From Wallemia ichthyophaga EXF-994 (lineage: Eukaryota; Basidiomycota; Wallemiomycetes; Wallemiales; Wallemiaceae): 64,000 nucleotides of DNA. Of the stretch, positions 12,659 to 23,778 are shown piece after piece; positions within the stretch are counted from its first letter, which is position 1; each line of letters begins with the position of its first letter. The notes below the pieces were generated by a model that was not told the origin of the DNA, made no database searches, and worked only from the letters and a program-made list of their open reading frames with translations. The position numbers and the translations under genes were made by a program. Location of the stretch: assembly GCF_000400465.1 (NCBI RefSeq), contig NW_008806282.1:310001-374000 (forward strand). Reading direction: 5' to 3'.

Positions 12659-12885
12659 CTGATTGACGTCGCAACGGTTGTACAAAAACAAGAGTAAAGA
12701 TTGGTCGTATTCTTTGCAAAGAGCAGCACTTTTATTTTCTTTGAGTGTTTAAAAATGTATTTTACCAACCTTTTTGCACATCTTCTACTCTTGTTTGCAA
12801 TTAATATCACTAGACCAACAAACCGAAACAAAGCACAACATAATACTTTAACTGTTAAGGAATACTACTATTTATCTAGAATTAA

Positions 12886-15593
12886 CTACTTGTTACTCGT
12901 AGCTGAGCTTGACTTGCGCCTGTTTTTAGATATTATTCCTGGCGGCATGTCAGACACTGTTGGCATACTAAACAACCCTCCCTGTGGTCCAGCTGATGCA
13001 GCAGCAGCAGCAAGCTCTTGGTTAGCATTGATTCCGCTTCCGTATGGTGCACCTTTCTTCTCTTCTTCTTCTGAAATATTCAGTGGGCTAATGCTTAATG
13101 ACGCGCTTGGCAACTTGTTTTTGCTTGGTGACTGCAATGGTGGTGGTGCCAATGAATTTTGTGACTTGTTGTGAGGAGTGTTTGTAACAACTGGTGGCAT
13201 ATAACCTGCTCCTATCAACTGAATTTCCTCTCTCAGTGTTTCAAATCTGAAAGCAACGCGAGAATATGGTACATTTGTCTACTCAAAGTTAGGAGCGTTT
13301 AACAAAATGCTTATCAACACTCACTTTACGAATATCATTACCTGAAACGCCCGGAGAATAAAACTTGTCACCCAACCAATGTCTTTTGACCTCCATTTCA
13401 AAACCAGATTGCATGACAGAGTTTCTCGCCAGCTCACACATATCTGCCGGACTAAGCTTATAGATTTGCGCAGCTACGCTGTACTCTTCAAGCAGCGGCT
13501 CCTTGGTGAAAGCCAACATCAATGGATCATCAGTGCTTAAACTGACATTCAAACCAGTTCTGAAGAAATCGGGGAATGGGTTCCTCTCATACGTAAGGAA
13601 AAGAGCATTGTTTGATAAAGGCGACATAGCGATTCCAATCTGACGCAAGTAATAGAGATACTGAAGTGCCGGTACTTTCCTAAGTAAAATGCCGTGTGAA
13701 ATTGAGTGAGAGGTGAGGAAAGCAGATGTAAGGTGATCAGTGTCACCTGCTTCACCTGCATGTGGGCGAAGGACAAAGGTGTTAAAACCGCGTCTTGATC
13801 TCCAGTTGTTCAGCGTGGCAAGGTTCGCATACATATAGTAAATCCAGTATGCGTATGGAGGGTTTTGTTTAGTATCCCATACACGTGGATAGGGGAATTT
13901 TTTATAGATTCTTCTTTCAGTTTTAGATTCGTCATCAACACTATCAAAGCCAATTACTCTTTGTAAGAAGATGTACAACTCTGGGTGTGACGTTGGATCT
14001 TTAGTTACTTCGAAAAGTGGTTGGAATATGTTCTTCACTATCTCTTCAAAGTTATCGGCTATACCTGCATTCTTGTATATATGATAAAGACGTGGCACCT
14101 GAATCAACCATCTCACGTTATCGCAAAAGAGCTTGTTGTTGACTGCCCATTTAGCAACTTTGTCCCACTCATTCAAAGATCTACCGTAGATTGAAATGCG
14201 CCATTCTGCTGCTTGATATTTGCTATCCTCAAGATCACTCATTACTTCTTTTGTTATCTCCGCCAAATATCTGCCTTCAATGAAGTTATCCGTCTTTAAG
14301 AAAACCTCACGAAGACGTGATTCACCGATTGGGTTGTACTTCAAGTTAAATTTGTCGAACCTGTGGAATGAGTCTTGATGAGCATGCATATCGAGTGTAT
14401 CAATAGATAAATCATATGCTGTTAACTTCAATGACTCAAAAACCTCCTTCAAAGTCAAGTCTTTACCATCTCTGTGGATGACGACATCATTAGGACTCTT
14501 ACGAAGCTTGTACTTGATGAAACGAAGCAAATGCTTTTGATTAAAGCAAGCAGAATGATGAATGTGAGTGTCCACTTTTCTTACGTTATAAAAGTCACGA
14601 TGTGGTACGCGCTTCATCTCTGCCAATTCCTGGTACTCGTTCATCAAAGAGTACATTTGCCATTTAGATTGTAAATACTTGAGTCTTCTAAAGGCGAACG
14701 ATTTAGCAGGACCGTCACTTATTACACCGAGGATGTAGTCCAAGTCGATAAAGTATTCTCTAATTGTTGGTACGTTGAACAGAGGTTTGTGGGATTCATC
14801 ACTCTTTTCGTAGACTTGATAAACACCTTTTTCATCCATTTCAAAGTCCCATTTCAATTCCGAGTGCTCACTTGGCACTTGACCGGCATCCTTCCATTCA
14901 AACTCCGTCTTCTTCTCTCTTGTTGGTTCTTGAGGGAGTTCCATGCCTTGAGAGTTATTTCTGTACCAAAATGGTTTAGGTGGTGGAGGATAGATACGCC
15001 ATGGCTCGAATTTATCGCCCTTATTATTGCCTTGGCTATCGGCCGGGTAGAATCTACCGTCATAGTTGGTTGGATTATCTTCGAGTCTTTGATTGGATAC
15101 AGCCATGTACCTTTGAGTTATGTAAGAATGTAAAGAATATTTCACCTATAGCTTATGTACTTGTCACGAAGGTTTAAACATGTTTGGAACGATTGATAGA
15201 GTGCACGCAATTCAGCGCTGATTTCCTCAGCTGGTGAATATCAATAAATGTGCTTAAAATAAAGAATCTAATCCTACCCAGTGGTGGCGGTGGTGGTGCT
15301 TTTCCACCGGCAAAGTCCTCATTAGCGTCTTCTTCTTGGGACTGAGCGCATTCTTTCTCAAGAAATTCATCATCGTGACTGAAATCTGCGTGATGATGGG
15401 CAAAGAATTTACCATCAGCCTTTTAATATTTGATTAAGTGAGGCAAGTGTATGGCTAGCTAGCAACATACGTCGTTCAAGAGATTGTGATCCCTTTGAGA
15501 GTAAAATGGATCGACAGTCTCATCATCTGGCTTCGTAAGCTTTGTCGGCTGTAAAACGCTCTCAAATCCTTCTGGTACGGGCGAATCAACCAT
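12886..15593 (-). CDS. AMD1: AMP deaminase
   Basis: Converts AMP to IMP and ammonia in purine interconversion; cytosolic. About 820 residues over several exons. The start [18 protein letters not shown] is at 15593; the N-terminal region includes an acidic and a polyproline stretch and then the conserved LRDKYI. The catalytic domain is in the long exon 13325 to about 15130: [18 protein letters not shown] supplies the first zinc histidines and [13 protein letters not shown] the catalytic aspartates. The intron 13279-13324 must be removed to give the conserved [18 protein letters not shown]. The C-terminal exon adds a roughly 100-residue low-complexity tail (polyproline, polyalanine, ending SSSATSNK) not needed for catalysis. 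Tandem after ERV25. Confidence 0.94.
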
Positions 15594-15718
15594 GGTCGAC
15601 GTTTGAATCAAAACGGAGATAAAGAACTGATTGCCGAAATCCTGTCGGACAAAATTAAACTTGAATAAATCAATGCATGCAGTGTATTTCTAGTAAAGGT
15701 CTTTTTTATGTGCAGATT

Positions 15719-16704
15719 TCATGGAATAACAGCTTCACCGTCATCTGGAACAGTTCTCATTCCAGCAAGACGCATCTGTGGATGATTAGTGTCAAATTGT
15801 ATAAATCTGTAGACTCTTCAACTCCCCACCTTAACGCCTAGCTCGCAGAGATAGTCAATACACTGTAGTATACTTAATGTCTTATGGCTGAAAATTCTCG
15901 CTTCAACCTACTTCGGTTTGTGCTTTAGCTTTTTCCCAGGTAGGGCCTGTAAAAGTAGTTTGTGAATAATTTGAAGAGTTTAAAAGCGATAACGTACCCC
16001 AAACATAAATACCATGCCTCCTCACAAGGACACCAGGCGCATTTGGATACTTGTGCATAGCCTGAAATGTTAGATAGCGTTTTGATAGTTAAACATGCTC
16101 ACCTCAGCCATTCCCTCCATCAAGTCTTCTTCATTTGGTGTGTTCTCGATGATCGGTACGACAAGGGTGTCCAAGTAAGTCAAGGCATCTGACATACCAC
16201 CTTTGCGAACGCCCTTGATCATCTCTTGATGAGAGATTCTGAATTCTTTACCCCAAAGGAGTGTAGCCATAACAGTATTTTGTGAGTGAGTGTGGATGCA
16301 ACTAAGTGCACCACGAATGCTGAAGGCATTGAAGAAGAGTGGTGTACAAGCAGACTCTTTCAAACCTCTTCCAGGTGCTCTAACCACGCTACGATCATTT
16401 ACTGTTAAAACGAACATATCTTCTGGGTTTATGCGCTCCTTCTGTACACCTTGATAAAGTTAGGATGGCTAAACAAGGGAAATTGAGTGATACCTGATGG
16501 TGCAACGTATGCTACGTTACTGAGATAATATTAAGCCAATCTATTAACAACAAGAAGCATTAAGCCTCACTTGTCTCTGATAGAAATACCGCCACCGGTT
16601 CCAGTGACCCAGCCTTGACGATACATGTTCTCACATAGTTGGGGAATCAAATTAGCTGGATGTAATGGATCTATTGAGCTAACGAATTGATCTGAGTTGC
16701 ACAT
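15719..16704 (-). CDS. MDE1: Methylthioribulose-1-phosphate dehydratase (class II aldolase family)
   Basis: Third enzyme of the methionine salvage pathway, dehydrating 5-methylthioribulose-1-phosphate in the cytosol. Exons read: an N-terminal segment with [17 protein letters not shown] and [15 protein letters not shown], a middle exon (about 16095-16417) with the zinc-binding HTHSQN motif, and C-terminal exons with [21 protein letters not shown]. Stop codon TGA is at 15719-15721. I chose the ATG at 16704 because the following residues align with fungal homologues; an in-frame ATG at 16755 would add 17 residues. At least four short introns interrupt the gene, so exact internal junctions are approximate. 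Confidence 0.9.
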
Positions 16705-16809
16705 GGTGGTTTGAATTAGGCTATAAAGAAGATCCCAATGAAGTGACATATACAATTTATAATGAGCAATTGTACAATATGCAAATCAAATAACCCCAAC
16801 TAAAGCATT

Positions 16810-17559
16810 TTAAGCTTCAGCGTCAACGACCTGATCATTACTATAAGCCTGTGACTTGTATACTCAATAAAACCACTCACCTCAGTAACGGTACCCTTGA
16901 AGTTGGTGCATGGAACGTATGAGGCGTAAGTGTAGAGCTTCTCCTTTGCGTCTTCAGCGTCATTGCGCTTACCTGCAGCATCATCCATGGATGACCACGT
17001 CAGCCGCCTTGCTCTTACATTGACAAAGCCAATAGAAAGAGCGGTGACTAGTAAAACTGCAGGTAGACAAGATTTATCATGAGAGTGAACTCTTGTTAAC
17101 TTGTAACAAGCCCGCGTTAAGCGTGAACCCAACGGGAGTGCAAAATCAAAAAAGAAAATTTGACAACCAGACGGTGTCACTCTATTAAAATCGAGTCACT
17201 GAGCAAATACCAGAAACAATCTACTCTTCCTATTAGCAATTAAGTGTTACTCACGCTCAAGACGAAGACGAAGACGACGTGGAGGGCTTCTTACACCACG
17301 GGACCAGACTTGCTGGTTGAGCTTAGGGTCAAGACGGACATCCTTGGTACCCATAGTCTTCTCAGCGAAGGAGACAATTGACTTGATAGCCCATGGAGAA
17401 CGCTTCTTAAAGGATCTGTCGTGAGTACGCTTGTGCAAGTTGACAGTGTAATCACGAGTAACGACGTCCTTGATAGCTGAACGGGTCTTTGGGGTCTTCT
17501 TGTCAATTGGGGCCTGCGATTTTTAGCCTTAAATTGTACAACTAATTTAAACGTACCAT
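16810..17559 (-). CDS. RPL31: 60S ribosomal protein L31 (eL31)
   Basis: eL31 of the large subunit, 124 residues from four exons: 17557-17559 (just ATG), 17255-17513, 16881-16972 and 16810-16830; the lengths sum to a multiple of three. The protein begins [19 protein letters not shown] and contains [18 protein letters not shown] and [19 protein letters not shown], ending VTEVVDAEA. Introns 1 and 3 are 43 and 50 nt, but intron 2 (16973-17254) is 282 nt, far longer than others here. Exon 3 itself starts GTAAGC, so an acceptor directly abuts a donor-like sequence. Divergent from SPT5 with 96 bp between start codons. Confidence 0.95.
16973..17254 (-). other. Long, structured intron of RPL31
   Basis: 282-nt intron in a genome where most introns are about 48 nt. 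On the transcript strand two hairpins sit side by side at 17092-17136: a 7-bp perfect stem (CTTGTTA with TAACAAG, 5-nt loop) and a GC-rich stem (CCCGTT against AACGCGGG). Further along are a box-C-like ATGATAA and a CTGA. These would suit an intron-hosted small nucleolar RNA or an autoregulatory structure, but the box sequences are imperfect, so no RNA is called. Confidence 0.4.
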
Positions 17560-17655
17560 TTCACCTGATCTTGATCGAACCTGCGTAAGCCTCTCACCCA
17601 CAAAAATTCTTTTGAGTGTCAACATCGATAATCAATAAAATATAAAATCAAAATT
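17560..17655. promoter_or_regulatory. Compact bidirectional promoter RPL31/SPT5
   Basis: Only 96 bp separate the start codons of the divergent RPL31 and SPT5 genes, so this AT-rich segment must serve as core promoter for both, or the transcripts overlap. No named element recognised. Confidence 0.5.
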
Positions 17656-20600
17656 ATGGAATTAAATAATTTAAATAGTCTAGATAATTCAAATAGTCTA
17701 CACAATTCAGATAATTTAAAGGCTGAGGATATTGATCAATCACTCGATCATAGCTCTGGCGACGAGAAAGTCCTCGACGATGACGAGGAGAACCCGGTCC
17801 GTGAGCTCAGTGGGGAGATGTACAAAGCTCACATGCTTCACAGGTCGAGGAGCGTATCGTTGAGGAAGATGACGACATTAGAGATGAAGAGGAAGAGGAG
17901 GATGCTGATGAGGAGGCTGAAGATTCTGACGGTGATAGGCCTACAAAGAAGAAGCGCAAGCAGAACAACCCAAAGAATAGATTTTTGGATGTTGAAGCTG
18001 AAGTTGACGATGATGACGAAGAAGCTGACGATGATGATGAAGTTGCTGGTAAAGACCTCGAATTTATCCAAGAGAACGAAGAGCCTGAAGATGTCGGCAG
18101 AGATATCAGAGGTGGCCACACAACAATCGATAGGCGCGAAAGAGAATTATATGATCAAGATGCTGAGCAAATCGCTGACAGCTACAAGGAAAGATTCGGC
18201 AGATCAAGATACCAAGGCGAGATGAATGAAGTTCCTCAAAGGTTGTTGATGCCTTCAGTTGAAGATCCAAGTCTTTGGGGTGTGAGATGTAAAACTGGAA
18301 GAGAGAACGATATCATCATATCAATTATGTCCAAATATGCGGCAAATGAGTGGGGCCAGAATCCTCTCGGTATCTACTCTGCATTTTGTCCTGTATCAAT
18401 TCAGGGTTGGGTGTATGTGGAAGCCAGATCTTCTGCTCACGTCTTAGAGGCCGTTAAAGGATTGGTTGGTGTTTACTCAACTGCATCCCCTGATCGCAAA
18501 CCCTTTTTGGTTCCTGTCGAGGAAATGGCTGACTTGCTCAAGATTAAAAAGCAAGTAAAAGAAGTCAAACCAAGCTCTTGGGTTAGAATCAAAAGAGGTA
18601 AATATCAAGGAGACTTGGCTCAAGTCATGGATATCACAGAGAATGGCGAAGTTGCAGGTGTCAAATTTATACCACGTATCGATCTTAATCCCAAAGAAGA
18701 CAATACCGCCGTTGGTGCTGATGGAAAGAAGCGCAAGAAGGGTAAAAGCACGGCAACCTCTAGACCACCTCAGAAACTGTACAACCATGCTGATATTATC
18801 AAAGCTTATGGACAAACTTCTTCAACTAAGAAAGGTGACAAGTACGTTTTTCAAGGTGACACCTTTAGAGATGGTTTATTAGAGAAAGATATAACTATTG
18901 CAGGTCTACAGACTGAAGAAGTTAATCCGCAGATTGATGAAATTACCAAGTTTACCGGTCAAAGCGGTGAAGGCTCTGGTATGGATTTGGGAATGATGGC
19001 TGATGCTGTCAAGCAATCTGGTGCCATTCTTCAACCAGGTGATGTAGTCGAGATATTTGAGGGACAATTGGCAGGTATTTCAGGTTCAATTACAGCTTTA
19101 AGAGGAGATGTAGTTACAATCAAAGCAAATGTCGAAGAATTCCTTGATAAAGAAGTCGAGGTATTGTCACGCAGTGTTCGCAAGAAGTTTGCTACAGGTG
19201 ATCACATCAAAGTTATCAATGGAAAGTATACAGATGAGACTGGGTTAGTTTTATCCATAAATAACAGTGACAATACTGTCACGTTCATTTCGGATATGTC
19301 ACAAGAAGAGGTAGGCGATTTTTAAAAAAGTAATGGAAATTATATTGACCCCTTCAAAGCTTTCGGTTTTTTCCAAAGATATTAGAGTAGCTGCAGAAAT
19401 TGGTGCTGCTCATAATACAGTTGGTAACTACGAATTGCACGATTTAGTTCAATTAGATCAACAAACTGCCGGTGTCATTTTTAAAACAGAACACAATCAA
19501 TTTAAGGTTCTCGATCAGAATGGCATAGTTAGAACGGTTGGTCCCAGACAAATCTCGATGCGTAGAGATTCGCGTAGAGCAGTTGCAACTGATTCTGAAA
19601 ACCACGATATACGTATAGGTGATATGGTCAAAGAAATTGCAGGTGAACAACGCAAAGGTCAAGTCTTGCACATTCACAGATCAGTTTTCATTTTCTTATT
19701 CAACCGAGAAATCAATGAAAATCATGGAGTTTTCCTTACAAGATCGACATTATTAGCTTCAGTTGCTCCAAAAACTTTAAATAAAGCGCCAATTGATTTA
19801 TCACAAATGAACCCCGCAATGAAGAATGTCAATCCTATCCAAGAGAAAGGTGGTATGGTCGGCTCACAGATGATGGGTAAGGGTATGAGAGACAAGCTAG
19901 CTGATGTACCCGCACAAGTCATCAGAGGATCATATAAGGGTTTGATTGGTACCATCAAAGAGACAAATGGAAATCGAGTCAGAATCGAGTTAAATACTAA
20001 CTTGAGGGTTGAATCGCTACCGAGGGAATGGGTAATGAGACGTCATAATAATCAACTCGTCAGTTTAGATACATATATCGGTCAACCGAGAAATCAGAAT
20101 GCTGTTAATACTAATTCAAGAGGAGGAGCACAAATGTCTGGAAGTGGAACACCAATGATGGGAAATGCAACACCATGGCAAGGCGGTGGCAAGACACCCT
20201 TTGCACAAGGAGGAGCAACACCTTGGGGAGGAGGTGGACGTACACCCGCATCTGGAGGAAGAACACCTGCTGCAGGAGCTTGGGCTGCTGGTTCAAAAAC
20301 TCCATCAGCTGGAGCTTGGGCAGCAGGCTCAAAAACGCCAGCTGTACGTGGAGGTGCAACACCAGGTTGGGGAGCAGGAGCAGGTAGTAAAACACCTGCG
20401 GGAGCTTGGGGAGCAGGCAGTAAAACACCTGCTGGAGCTTGGGGAGCAGGAGCAAAAACGCCTGCTGGAGCTTGGGGAGCAGGAGCAAAAACGCCTGCTG
20501 GAGCTTGGGGAGCAGGAGCAAAAACGCCTGCTGGAGCTTGGGGAGCAGGAGCAAAAACGCCTGCTGGAGCTTGGGGAGCAGGAGCAAAAACGCCTGCTGG

Positions 20601-22231
20601 AGCTTGGGGAGCAGGAGCAAAAACGCCTGCTGGAGCTTGGGGAGCAGGAGCAAAAACGCCTGCTGGAGCTTGGGGAGCAGGAGCAAAAACGCCTGCTGGA
20701 GCTTGGGGAGCAGGAGCAAAAACGCCTGCTGGAGCTTGGGGAGCAGGAGCAAAAACGCCTGCTGGAGCTTGGGGAGCAGGAGCAAAAACGCCTGCTGGAG
20801 CTTGGGGAGCAGGAGCAAAAACGCCTGCTGGAGCTTGGGGAGCAGGAGCAAAAACGCCTGCTGGAGCTTGGGGAGCAGGAGCAAAAACGCCTGCTGGAGC
20901 TTGGGGAGCAGGAGCAAAAACGCCTGCTGGAGCTTGGGGAGCAGGAGCAAAAACGCCTGCTGGAGCTTGGGGAGCAGGAGCAAAAACGCCTGCTGGAGCT
21001 TGGGGAGCAGGAGCAAAAACGCCTGCTGGAGCTTGGGGAGCAGGAGCAAAAACGCCTGCTGGAGCTTGGGGAGCAGGAGCAAAAACGCCTGCTGGAGCTT
21101 GGGGAGCAGGAGCAAAAACGCCTGCTGGAGCTTGGGGAGCAGGAGCAAAAACGCCTGCTGGAGCTTGGGGAGCAGGAGCAAAAACGCCTGCTGGAGCTTG
21201 GGGAGCAGGAGCAAAAACGCCTGCTGGAGCTTGGGGAGCAGGAGCAAAGACGCCTGGGGGAGCTTGGGGAGCAGGAGCAAAGACGCCTGCAGGAGCAAAC
21301 TGGGGTAACAGTACACCTGCAATCAGACCGGATGATAATGATCAAGGATGGGGATCAGTCTCACCAAGAAGATCTGAAACCAGAGATGTATCGGTGATGC
21401 AGAGTAATGCTGATTGGGCATCTACATCACCTGCATTCAGACCTTCTGCAGATGCATCCGAGTCCCCAGAAAGAGCAAACTTTGGTAGTACATCACCTCA
21501 ACCAATGGGTCAGTCAAGCTGGGAATCACGCGATGATGTGGGTACTTTAAGTTCAAAATCATTTATACGAGCTAACGATGAATCCAATGTAGTACTCAGC
21601 ACCAACGCCATATGGAGGAGCTCCAACACCATATGGATCAGCACCAACGCCTTACGGAGGAGCACCTACTCCTGGTGGAGCGCCAACACCTGGTGGAGGA
21701 TACAATTACAATACGCCAGGGTACAATGCACCAACACCTGGAGGCGGAATGGCACCGACACCATATGGAGCGCCTACACCAGCAATGGGAGCTTCAACGC
21801 CTTATGATTCAAGTTCAGGACCGCAAATGCATGCATCGAGAATGCAACTTAGGCACGGGCCCCCAACAGACTGGTATAAGGATAACGTTAGTATCAAGGT
21901 GAGGATAGACTCGATTGGACAATTCGAGAAAGGTGCTTATGATGGAAAGTATGGATCGTTGCAAAGATGTACACCAAATGAAGACGTGATAGTGAGAGTT
22001 TTGGATGACGGAAGTGAGGAGATAGTGCTATCACATCAGTTTATATCACCTGTGCAACCGGGAGATGGAGCGTTTGATAGACGCCAGCAAGCAATGGTAA
22101 TTGAAGGAGATTATAAGGGAGAGTTAGCACAACTGTTAACTAACGATGAAGACGAGTGGATGGTTAAGGTATTTCCAAGTGGAGAAGAAAATTTCTTGAG
22201 TACATATTCAATGGTACAATATGTAAAGTAG
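17656..22231 (+). CDS. SPT5: Transcription elongation factor Spt5 (DSIF large subunit) with expanded repeat region
   Basis: Spt5 pairs with Spt4 on RNA polymerase II and promotes processive elongation. Exons 17656-17796, 17844-19310, 19360-21537 and 21593-22231 give 1474 residues, against about 1060-1090 for yeast and human. Order: acidic N-terminus with runs of D/E; NGN domain (LWGVRCKTGRENDIIISIMS onward); several KOW domains (WVRIKRGKYQGDLAQVMD, LQPGDVVEIFEGQLAGISGS, FATGDHIKVINGKYTDETG, VIRGSYKGLIGTIKE); the C-terminal repeat region of GAWGAGAKTPA units (20389 to about 21300); a second TP/PYGG-rich segment; and a C-terminal KOW-like domain ending STYSMVQYVK. KTP sites in such repeats are the usual kinase targets for elongation control. 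The extra length relative to relatives is mostly the repeat block. Confidence 0.96.
20389..21310 (+). repeat. 33-bp tandem array inside SPT5 (28 units, 24 identical)
   Basis: Uninterrupted 33-bp periodicity encoding an 11-residue unit (GAWGAGAKTPA). Anchoring on the aaaacgcct/aaaacacct motif, units start about 20389, 20422, then every 33 bp to 21280. Two 5' units carry AAAACACC, the next 24 are identical in DNA, and two 3' units carry AAAGACGCC. Because 33 is a multiple of three and the unit lacks stops in most frames, five or more reading frames stay open across it; only the SPT5 frame is real. DNA identity including silent sites implies recent expansion or gene conversion. Confidence 0.97.
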
Positions 22232-22282
22232 CTGCTTCTTTCAATAATGAAAGATAAATGAATGTATTAAATGAGAGTACAA

Positions 22283-23060
22283 TCATAGTTCCAGAGTGCC
22301 TTGATCCTTCCAAAGGTTCATGAGATCGCCTACGCCCGAACCGAGAACGTCTCTTTTATCGATGAGGTCAAACTCAGTACCAAAAGCGACAAAGTGAGCG
22401 AATAGAGAGTTGAGGTGACCTTCTAAGCTGAGGTGGAGAAAGGAAGAGAAGTGAGCCCAGTATAAGTGAGCAAATACTCTAAAAAGTTGTTTATATATGT
22501 GCTTGGCGGAAGAAGGGAAGGTGGGCTGGAAGTAGTTGTTTTGCTTTGAAGGGAAGACGAGTTCATCGTTGAGCAAAGACTGGACCCATACCATAACATA
22601 GTCAATGTAGGTAGGCGCAGGCAACTTGACTAGCTTTCTTGATTGATCGATCCAAGTGTAGTCAAAGTTAACACCTGCAGACATGGTTGGATTCGATTCA
22701 AGCGTGACAGTTTCAGATATCACACCGTAAAAGGCGTTCAAGTTGTGGAAGAAATCAAACAAGTTTATAGCTACCCATTCGTTAACGTCAACGTGCTTTG
22801 GTAGTACTACGATAGTCTTGAAACTGCCTTTGACGAGAGCAGCTTTACAGAAAGGCTGACATAAGAAAAGAGGTTTACTGTTGTTATTTTTAGTATTCAA
22901 ATTATTGGGTATTTGGGGTATTTGTTGCTGTTGAGTTGTCGGTGAAGTTGGAGACCTTTTCTGTGCGTTTGATTTGGTGCGAATGCGCCTAATTGGTGTG
23001 TTAGACTTTAATATCCCACAGTCACCTCACTAACCCAATAGAACCAAAGAAATTAGACAT
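22283..23060 (-). CDS. MOB2: Mob2-type kinase activator
   Basis: Mob2 binds and activates NDR/LATS kinases of the Cbk1/Orb6 type in the RAM/MOR polarity network. The start MSNFFGSIG at 23060 is followed by a 46-48-nt intron and one long exon ending LWKDQGTLEL. The Mob fold is recognised from KAALVKGSFKTIVVLPKH, VNEWVAINLFDFFHNLN, PTMSAGVNFDYTW and FRVFAHLYWAHF. The two zinc-binding cysteines of Mob1 are absent (SETVTLESNPTMSAG), whereas the histidines are kept; lack of the cysteines is also what I recall for yeast Mob2, and together with the WAHF motif it argues for Mob2 over Mob1. Convergent with SPT5 (51 bp apart). Confidence 0.9.
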
Positions 23061-23131
23061 GGTGTTGTGAATGACTGGGTCTCAGTCGAGATTGATACAG
23101 AAATCAAGATGATTCATTCGTTCAAGTAAAT

Positions 23132-23726
23132 TTAAATTTTATTTAAAATGTCAACGACATCTTTGTACTCAACCATTGCTCCAATACCTAAAGCAGTTTA
23201 TTTCAGCATTACAACCGATCCACTCACTTCAGCCCTACTAACCTTCATCTCCACATGCTAGCCGCTTGCTGATTGGGCCGTGTATATCGAACTTTAGAAT
23301 ATTACTCAGTATATCCAGTTGATGGTTTGTTAACGGGTTATTGTACATGAAACTGTTCATTGAGGGAAATACGTGCACTGGTGTTTTATCATCTAATGCT
23401 CTTACGATTGACGTTACCAGATTATCTGCTAATCCGTTGCTTATTTTTGCCAACGTATTGGCAGATAAAGGTGCAACAATGACGATATCAGACCACCTCC
23501 TTAATTCAATGTGTAAAATATCATCACCTATCTTATTAAACATGTTCCACTCATCCGAATCTCTATAAATTGGTATGCTCCCATCGATATCGAGATCTTT
23601 TACAAAGTTATAAGCTGATTGAGTGATAGCCACTTTCATATTGAAATTTGGTTTCAATTCTTCCGTCAATAGCTTTAGTTTCACAGCTGCTACTGATCCT
23701 GTAACCAATATAAGTAAATTCTTCAT
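23132..23726 (-). CDS. Phosphopantothenoylcysteine decarboxylase (HFCD flavoprotein)
   Basis: Coenzyme A biosynthesis: decarboxylates 4'-phosphopantothenoylcysteine using FMN; the Hal3/Sis2/Cab3 proteins belong to this family. Two exons: the ORF starting MKNLLILVTGSVAAVKL at 23726, then a 56-nt-scale intron after ACGDEG, then a short exon reading IGAMVEYKDVVDILNKI to a stop at 23132. Key features are the flavin-binding GSVAAVK, the active-site block RRWSDIVIVAPLSANTLAKI, the PXMNXXMW-like motif here PSMNSFMYNNP, and the C-terminal ACGDEGIGAM loop with the redox cysteine. About 180 residues, so the short single-domain form without the Hal3 acidic tail. Divergent from the MRX10-like gene. Confidence 0.9.
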
Positions 23727-23778
23727 TTTACAACTGTACTGTTGGTCGTCTGCGTCTACTAAACCACCAACTAGTCGT
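23727..23778. promoter_or_regulatory. 52-bp divergent intergenic region
   Basis: Start codons of the PPC decarboxylase (-) and the MRX10-like gene (+) are 52 bp apart. Both core promoters must lie here or inside the neighbouring coding sequence. Confidence 0.45.

Noticed and set aside
16800..17180. 126-codon frame running through RPL31 exon 3 and intron 2
   Set aside because: The upstream half is intronic and unlike eL31; splicing to exon 2 gives a full-length ribosomal protein.
20165..21397. Long repetitive proteins in the other frames of the SPT5 array (both strands)
   Set aside because: They exist only because a stop-free 33-bp unit is repeated; none has a domain outside the array.
22283..23060. 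Loss of zinc-binding cysteines in the Mob protein as a sign of decay
   Set aside because: As I recall it, yeast Mob2 lacks the same cysteines while keeping the fold, and the other motifs are intact; it reads as a normal Mob2.
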